A stretch of 64,000 nt of DNA from Ornithodoros turicata (lineage: Eukaryota > Arthropoda > Arachnida > Ixodida > Argasidae): positions 62,001 to 126,000 of the forward strand of contig NW_026999323.1 in assembly GCF_037126465.1 (NCBI RefSeq). The letters are read 5' to 3'. Shown piece by piece: positions 57,268 through 64,000 of the stretch. A model generated the notes under the pieces. It saw only the letters and a list, made by a program, of their open reading frames with translations, ran no database searches and had not been told where the DNA came from. The stretch's first letter is position 1; every line of letters starts with the position of its first letter. Made by a program: the position numbers and the translations under genes.

Positions 57268-57413
57268 CCCAAATAGCACAATGTACTGAAAGTCCAGTGC
57301 AATAGGGGTGGAAGGTATGCGTTTTATCAGTGTTCTTTAGTTTAACGAATCTGTTCAAGGCCTTCCACCTACCCGTCCACCCCTATTGCACTTGATTTTC
57401 AGTACATTTCGGG
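57268..57413. mobile_element. Palindromic MITE, copy 2
   Basis: Arms CCCAAATAGCACAATGTACT and, reverse complemented, CCCGAAATGTACTGAAAATC, continuing through gcaataggggtgga. The loop (gttcaaggccttccacctac) is inverted relative to copy 1 at 21168-21320. Confidence 0.7.
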
Positions 57414-59627
57414 TCAGTGGTGACCAGCTGATAAACAATTGACACTGACATTGATGATTCATTGATTGACTGCAATCCAAATCCAACTCACTTCGCGGGC
57501 ACATACAAGAGTGATCATACCGAAACTACCGCAGTGTGTCGCTAAGAGAGCAGTCGTCCACCCCTCTGAGGCAGTGAACTGGCCTCATTTCGCCAGTTCC
57601 CGCTTGCCGCTAGGGTGTCGTGCAGAGATGAAAGTACACAGCTCGCGTGTTCCGTTTTGTCCTGACCTGTACGTGCCGAAATATGCCCGAGTATTTACCG
57701 CGGCACGATATGCAAGGGCAAAACACCCCCGGGAATCTGTGTCGCGAATTTAAGTTTCGCGAATCACTCCTCAAAGCAGCTTTGTTCAAAAGGGCAAAAA
57801 TATTTTCCACGCGAAAAAAAAGAAAAAGAAAAGAGAGAAGAAGTCTATAGTAATAATATAGGTACAAGTTCCTCGGCCTGATATTTGCCGTCACGCGCCC
57901 TAACGTATTGGTGTGCACGAGTTCTACGGTTGTGCATTAGAGTACCACAGTATTTTTATGAAAGTTCCACGTTATGTTCCTTATTTTGTGATCGAGGTAT
58001 CGTATATCATATTTTATGGCAGAGTCAAAAACGGAACATAAACAAGGTCGCATGACTCGAAGATGACGTTTTGTGTGACGTTAGCCAGGACACGACAGCG
58101 ATATCGACACGAGCGAACTCTTGCTGCTGGTTAAAAAAAAAAAATAACATTGTGCCAACCTTGCGCGAACTTAGTGGAGCACTGTGGCCAGACGTGTGGC
58201 AGATCGCGCAAACTCTGACGGCGCACTTCTCAAAACTTAGATATCAACTTGATGATACTTCACAAGTAGTAGCAACACTTTGAGAGAACACAGTGTGGGT
58301 ACAAAGATTTCAATGACGTAAGTGCATTAGAGTTCCCAATACTATTGATAGAAGAAACCTGATCGATGGGCGACAAAGAAAAACAAACACGCCATGGTTG
58401 TGTCGCCCATCGCAGAGGCTTGCTCAAGCTGAGGTTACTCCAACGGCTAGTCTGCATCTGCGTCATATTATGTATAGGTCCTGAAGACACGTGACTTATT
58501 CCATTGTTTGGCCTGGCAACCCAGGAGTGTCCGAAGGAGGAATGAAATCGATACTTTTCAGATGCGGACGTATAAAGAAGGAATAAGGAACGATTGATTG
58601 ATTGATTGATTGATCGAATGGTGAAAGCAAAAATGTAGATGCTAGTCCCAAAGCAGTCGATATTGGCTACTCCAGCACGCATTATTCGGGACCCGTTTAT
58701 CAGTAAAAGAAATTTGTCTTTTAAACTTTATTTTCTGCGACTTTATTGGCACGTCGTAGATACAGACCATCGACTTTGGAAAGTTTACTTTCAAGGTCAG
58801 ATTTATGAGATTCATTTCTCAGTTTAGTCTATTTTTACAATGTCTACTTCAGCGTCATCCCATTGTTCCGATTATGGGTTCTGTATAAAGGCCGACGACT
58901 GTATCCCTTTAGGAAGGAACCTGTGACGTCAGTTGACTTTTTTTTTTTTGCTCTCTATCTTGGCAGGGAGGCATAAAACTCACATTTTGACTCACATTGT
59001 GAATGACAGAAGGCTGCGACACAACTTACCTTATTCGATGTTATAGAAGCGTACAAGCGTTGCAGTTCCACTGGGTGCCCTTGGTTGGATGAGAGAGTGT
59101 CTTCGAATGACTCAACGAATACCTGCTATGCCAAAGTAAAAAATAAAGAAATAAATGAATGGGAATGCGAGCGTGACCAGGGTCACAGGGACCAACTATG
59201 CTATGTGGCTCACTGCAACATCGCACCACGGAGCCTATAGCAGTATTAGAGTCTCACATACCTTTGTTGGACATCACGTGATGTTTGTCCACATACCCCG
59301 CGGATCACGTGTCAGTCTTTGGACCCTGCACTGATGGTTTGCTGGTTCGTCGTCATGGGTTTTCCAAGGTCAGACCAATGTCCCTCCTGTAACGTGCCAC
59401 GTGACTTACAAACTGCCCTGATGATCTGCCATCGTTAGAGATGACACGTGACGTCACAAGCGTGGAAGAAAGCGTGTTGTCTCAAATTCCATATCAGGCC
59501 ATCTCCATGCTTTGTAGTTACATACTTCCCTTGGCGTTCCAAGATGTATGTGGTAGAAAGCATGCTACGAAACGATGATTGGTGGACAGTCGAGGTTCAC
59601 TTTAAGATGAGGGATAATACCAAAACT
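57414..59627. other. Intergenic; hairpin 58362-58413 and (TTGA)n 58592-58614
   Basis: No gene supported. cgatgggcgacaaag pairs with tgtcgcccatcg around a 27-base loop, and a short ATTG/TTGA microsatellite follows about 180 bp later; together they may be an eroded retroelement end. The rest shows only short frames. Confidence 0.4.
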
Positions 59628-59835
59628 AGCATAGGGGTTAGGATGATCGCTTCGCCACGCCGAGACTGCGAGGTGACACGGGTTCGAATCCTGTCACCGG
59701 CTGTGCTGTCTGAGGTCTTCCCTGGGTTTTCCGAAGACTCAGATCAATGTCCCCCACAGTTCCCCCTGAAGTCGGCCCAGGAAGCACATTAACCCACCTG
59801 TCTCCAACTCCTTCCTGCTGCCCTCTCTCCATTTG
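59628..59835 (+). mobile_element. tRNA-derived SINE copy
   Basis: A-box-like aggggttaggatgatcgc, B box GGTTCGAATCCTGTCAC, then gctgtgctgtctgag, cctgggttttccgaag and aagtcggcccaggaagcaca. The best-preserved head of the copies here. No clear tail or target duplication seen. Confidence 0.78.
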
Positions 59836-60908
59836 TTCACGTCTGTACGCAGCTCATAGTCACAGTGTCTTCACGGCGCTCACACGGAATTCAAATAAAA
59901 AATATATGAAAGATAACAACTGCGCAAACTATTCTGGCAACGTCGAAAAGGGGAAAAAATGAAACACTCTCAAGGAGGGTCATGCTCATCAACTGTAAAA
60001 GATCTCATAAACTGTCCATAATCTTTTAAGTGCCCCTCTCCCATGTCTGTAATATTCTAGAGCTTTAATTCCTCCTAAAACAACGCTAATAGCCATCTTG
60101 TTTGTAGACGCATCCTTCACGTGGACATTACGTTTATATTTTTCACGAATGACCGTTAGAATTGTAATATCATACACTTGACAAACTGCACAGATATAAA
60201 AATGTGTATTATAATATTCTAGAAGAGAAAATGATTATATATTACGATATCTTATCCCCTATGTGAGCAACACATACATACAGTCGCTCCACGGTGACTA
60301 AGAAAGAGATAAGGTTCGAAAGGGTACTTCACATGATGCCTTCATGGGTTCTTATCGTCTTATCAGTTGTTTTTCTGCCTGCGGACCACCCAAGTTGACC
60401 TTTCCTAGCGAGGACATCATTAAACTTGCACTTTATTTAACGAACTATGAGAAAAAGCCGACAGCAATTGTTCAGAAAGACACCACCAGACACGAGAAGG
60501 GATGGCGCAGGGAGATTGTTCCCCACTGCGGATGCTACACATCGCGTGAGACGATAACAGGGCAATGATGGGCGAACTACGCAGATATTTAGGGATACTA
60601 GCATCAATGACGAACATTCGAATTAACCGTAACACACCCCCGAAAAAAGGGGAAAAAAAGGCAGACGGCACAAACAGGTGGAAATTCTGAGCGATCACCG
60701 GTGAGAGTGACGCTGTATATTAATCCAAGGAGAAGCAAGGGCACGCTTCGGTGATCTCTAGGGAACTTAAGTAACACTTTCCGGACGCAGCGTAGGTTAT
60801 TTACTATGACGACTCAGCTTAATACATAATAATCCGCATAGGAGATAGTGGATCAGCAAAGATAGAAAATCCCGCTTCTAAAAATACGCTAATACAGTTC
60901 ATAAAAAA
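59836..60908. other. Intergenic, nothing recognised
   Basis: About 1.1 kb, AT-rich, frames under 93 codons without domains. Confidence 0.4.
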
Positions 60909-61008
60909 NNNNNNNNNNNNNNNNNNNNNNNNNNNNNNNNNNNNNNNNNNNNNNNNNNNNNNNNNNNNNNNNNNNNNNNNNNNNNNNNNNNNNNNNNNNN
61001 NNNNNNNN
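60909..61008. other. Assembly gap, 100 N
   Basis: Exactly 100 N, a conventional placeholder, so true length is unknown. It hides the left end of the surrounding TIR element. Confidence 0.98.
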
Positions 61009-61420
61009 AGTACTCAAGTAGTACTTTAAGGTCATTTCTCTGTACTTGTACTTTACTTTAAGTACATTTTAAATCGTGTACTTTATACTGTACTTAAAGT
61101 ACTTTTTTTGAGTACTTTCCCATCAAGTGTTCAAGTACCCAAATTTGGACTCTGACAAAAAATCACAAAAGAGTATCAAAAATGCACCCGCTAAAATGAC
61201 AACATGAAGACAAAAACACACAGATAGGGCTATATATCTGAGTTTTCGTCTTCTTGCATCAGCGCTTCTAGTGAAATGCAATAACAAGATTCCCAGTATG
61301 ACATTTTACCAAATCAGATTTTTGTGCTTTTAAAGAGCATATTCGTTGAAGCAAGTCTGTTGTTGCGAGGCTTGAAATGTTGAAAAAGTATCAACTCTTC
61401 TATGATTGAGTAAAATGAAT

Positions 61421-62958
61421 TAGGGTGTGCAGTACTCGAATTTTCGAATACGAATCGAGTAATACGCTATATTCGGTTGATATTCGCAAGGGATATTCGC
61501 TATTCGCAATTTTCGAATATTTTTCGAGTATCTGCCCACCGGCAGAGATGCACGCGAAGACACCCGCGCGTGCTGCTAGGCTAGCGCTGCGTGGTGACGT
61601 CACCGCGCGTGAGCTTCCTCCTCGCGCTCCTCGCCACTCCTCTCCCAAAGCGAAACCACGTGCAACTGGTGAAACCGTTGAGACGCAGTCACGAGTCGCG
61701 CAGGGCATGGCATGTTCGGCTGTGTGTACAACTGAAAAACTGCAGGATGATGGACACGGTTGTGAAGTTGTGCAGGATGACGCGGCAGCGAAGCGAACAA
61801 ACAGAAGCGCCGTGTGGGACTACTTCCAAAAAGAATCGGCAGTTTCTGCTAGTTGCAACCGGAGCTCTGCGCGCATCCAGACACATCGGGGTCCACAACC
61901 AGCCTCGTGAATCATCTGAAGCGACATCACCTACTTTATGCTGAGTTTAAGAAGAAACATGAGGCTAAGAAGGTGGAACAGCAAAGAATCGACAAGTTCG
62001 CCACAAAGAGACAGCTGCCACGTGCTCGTAAAGAAGCATTGGATGTCAAAGTGGCACGCATGATAGCCCTAGACTACCAATTGTACAGTGTGGTCGAGGA
62101 TCGCGGGTTTCGAGAACTTCTGGCCGAAGCGGTACCAGACTACTGCCCTCCTTCAAGAACGACGCTATCCCGGACGCTAGTACCGAAACTCTTTCACGAC
62201 ACAAGGAGAGAAGTTCAAGCAGAACTCAAAACCGCCTTACAAAATGGTGTTGAGTCCATGTCATTCACGTCCACATGTGGACGTCACACTCGAACGCCAG
62301 CTTCATAAGCCTAACGTGCCACTTCGTCGATCACAGCTTTCAAGTGAAGAGGTACAACTTGGACACGCGTAGTTTTTCGGGAAGGCATACTGCGACGCAA
62401 ATATCATCGGTTCTCCGCGACATGGTGAAAGACTGGAACGTACCACTGGATAAATTTCCAATCTACATCCAGGCTAGCACGCAAGTACCTCGCCATTCCA
62501 GCAACGTCAGCTTCCAGTGAACGGGCATTCTCAGCAACAGGAAATGTTGCTACACCATGCAGAGCTGCCTTACTCCCTGAGCATGTCAGGCAGCTGACAT
62601 TTCTGCACGACAACCTGTGAACAACAACTGAACAGAGTATTCCAGTGTGCTTAGACTGGACTAAGAAGTGTTGTGTTAAGTGTACCTCAGTGTGCCAAGA
62701 CTGCCTGAATTTAAAACCAAGTGAAGGTTCAACTATTTCAGTGTGTTTGAGAGTCTCCAAAATGTACATTTGTGGAAAGAAAATAAATAAGAAATGTGTG
62801 ACGTGTTAGTTCTTATTACTCGAAAGTATTTGAAATCCTGATTCCAACTATTCGTACTCAATTCGCAGTGAACTTTAGATATTCGAAAACTATTCTCAGT
62901 GAATTTCAAATATTCGAAAACTATTCGCAGTCTAGAATTTGGTACTCGCACACCCCTA
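61421..62958 (+). mobile_element. hAT element (ZBED-like transposase), nested, perfect 8-bp target duplication
   Basis: Ends TAGGGTGTGCAGTACTCGAA and, reverse complemented, TAGGGGTGTGCGAGTACC. Target duplication AAATGAAT at 61413-61420 and 62959-62966. Sub-terminal TTCGAATA words occur on both sides. It contains a decayed transposase (61725-62620). Confidence 0.93.
61725..62620 (+). pseudogene. hAT transposase remnant (BED finger, middle, C-terminal dimerisation motif)
   Basis: RSAVWDYFQKES starts a BED finger; a frame change near 61855 leads to STTSLVNHLKRHH, its second half. Then KEALDVKVARMIALDYQL and DRGFRELLAEAVPDYCPPSR, the usual segment of ZBED-type hAT transposases. After another frame change, FISLTCHFVDHSFQVKRYNL and TATQISSVLRDM follow. 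The frame then jumps at 62470 to ARKYLAIPATSASSERAFSA and the C-terminal dimerisation motif, stop 62618-62620. The DDE core between these is deleted, so the protein is inactive. Confidence 0.88.
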
Positions 62959-63776
62959 AAATGAATGGAATGCAAACGCACACACACAATATGACACTGC
63001 AACTGGGAGCACAATGACTTGGTCAATTGTCATTTCAGCTCTCCCAATGCAAGGTTCTATGCTTTTTTTATATTGTTTCCTTCATTGGCAATTAATAATC
63101 AATTTATATCACAATGTGTGATTGCATTACACCATGAACACTCTGAAAGACACACATGCTTTCATTTTTACATTTTGCATTTTTTAATTGGTGACATGGA
63201 TTACGTTGCTGCATATCACAGCTGTATAAAAATGAAGGCTTACATCGTGTTTCATCCTCTTTAATTTTCTTCATATTCTTTTTTAAACATGTTGTATTTC
63301 AAAAAGCAGCATGGAATACCCAGAAATGTATAATCTCTGTTGGCTTGTACTTTTTCCCTCTGAAATTATCTAGCCTCCTATACCGAAGATTAGTATCGGA
63401 ACACCACACTAGGCGGGTGATCTTGGATCAGTCAGCGTATAATACCATTTTGCATAATCACAGCACAGCTGACCTCGCTACATGCAACTGCAAATTATAA
63501 CATCTGATTAGCACTTAACCTATAGGATTTGATGGTTTCAGACTTAAAGTTTTGCCAAAAGAGCAAGACACGGATACTAAACAGTGATATGCAAACTGAT
63601 ACAAATTAAATTGGCGATGTACTTGATGAGTACTTGAAGTACTTTGCCTAGTACTTTGTACTTCACTTGAAGTACATTTGCAATTGGGTACTTTGCACTG
63701 TACTTGAAGTACTAATGACACCAGGTACTTGGTACTTTACTTTAAGTATAATTTTGAGGTACTTTGCCCATCACTG

Positions 63777-64000
63777 CCTGTCTGCATATGTATATGGAAT
63801 TTCAGTTGAAAAAAAAAATCATCCGAAAGTCCCAGCATCTAGTCGGTAATGAGCGACGAACCGTCACTGAGAAGCGCACGCGCAACATCGTGCCGAAATG
63901 CTTCTTTCCACTCGACAAACAAATGTTCGGTGGACCACGTTCAGAAAAGGAAGGTAGGGAAAGTGTGCGCACGCACAGAAAAAAGGACAGACAGACAGAA
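63777..64000. other. Right edge, nothing recognised
   Basis: 224 bp flanking the outer TIR element; no supported feature. Confidence 0.5.

Larger units (their letters stand above)
61009..63776. mobile_element. Outer TIR element with GTACTT-rich ends, left end in the gap
   Basis: The right end, reverse complemented, reads CAGTGATGGGCAAAGTACC, and both sides are filled with self-complementary AAGTAC/GTACTT words (61009-61140 and 63605-63765). This is the same plan as the elements at 103, 17070, 32374 and 39214. The element body is 61140-61412 and 62967-63600. A younger hAT element (61421-62958) is nested inside. Confidence 0.7.

Noticed and set aside
60344..60568. 74-codon frame as a small secreted protein
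   Set aside because: The N-terminal part is only weakly hydrophobic and no splice or poly(A) context supports it.

Overview
The window looks like a repeat-dense arthropod nuclear genome. I infer a tick or a close arachnid relative, from the tRNA-derived SINEs, the MITE terminal motifs and the very high transposon load. No tick-specific single-copy gene was recognised, so the taxon is an inference. There are no bacterial-style operons. A run of exactly 100 N at 60909-61008 is a scaffold gap.

Layout. 1-11.5 kb holds a hAT-like element and then a perfect 134-bp satellite (67 full units, no length change) lying between two inverted arms that each end in a hairpin. 11.8-12.3 kb carries a tiny secreted-peptide gene whose signal peptide is split by an intron. 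13-23 kb is intergenic DNA with MITEs, a pogo-like element and a LINE 3' end. 23.9-34.7 kb is a LINE graveyard: several rearranged L1/Tx1-type copies, one I/R1-type copy, a short direct duplication, and two copies of an unusual 0.34-0.39-kb SINE-like element with a 5' hairpin and a 3' tRNA cloverleaf. 34.9-36.15 kb is a CR1/Jockey-type reverse transcriptase remnant. Just beyond it, at 36.2 kb, lies a second split-signal-peptide gene with the same exon plan as the first. 37-42 kb holds DNA transposons and MITEs.

42.7-48.4 kb (minus strand) is the main protein-coding locus. It is an apparently intronless region of about 1,900 codons for a STAND/NLR-like protein: an HEXXH metallopeptidase-like segment, a NACHT ATPase with clear Walker A and B motifs, an NLR-type helical motif, and a long ankyrin region made of two copies of a module of about 314 residues. 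The frame is broken by one stop and four single-base shifts, all four in short runs of one base, so it is either a young pseudogene or a gene damaged by consensus errors.

48.4-64 kb is again mostly non-coding: a GGGTGTA-type TIR element, a TTAA-flanked and a TTTAA-flanked element placed back to back, a second copy of a palindromic MITE, SINEs, and a hAT element with a perfect 8-bp target duplication nested inside another TIR element that begins in the gap.

The only candidate host functions are the HEXXH-NACHT-ankyrin protein, which by family would be an intracellular sensor (possibly innate immune), and the two small secreted peptides. All other features are selfish DNA whose nesting gives a relative order of insertions.
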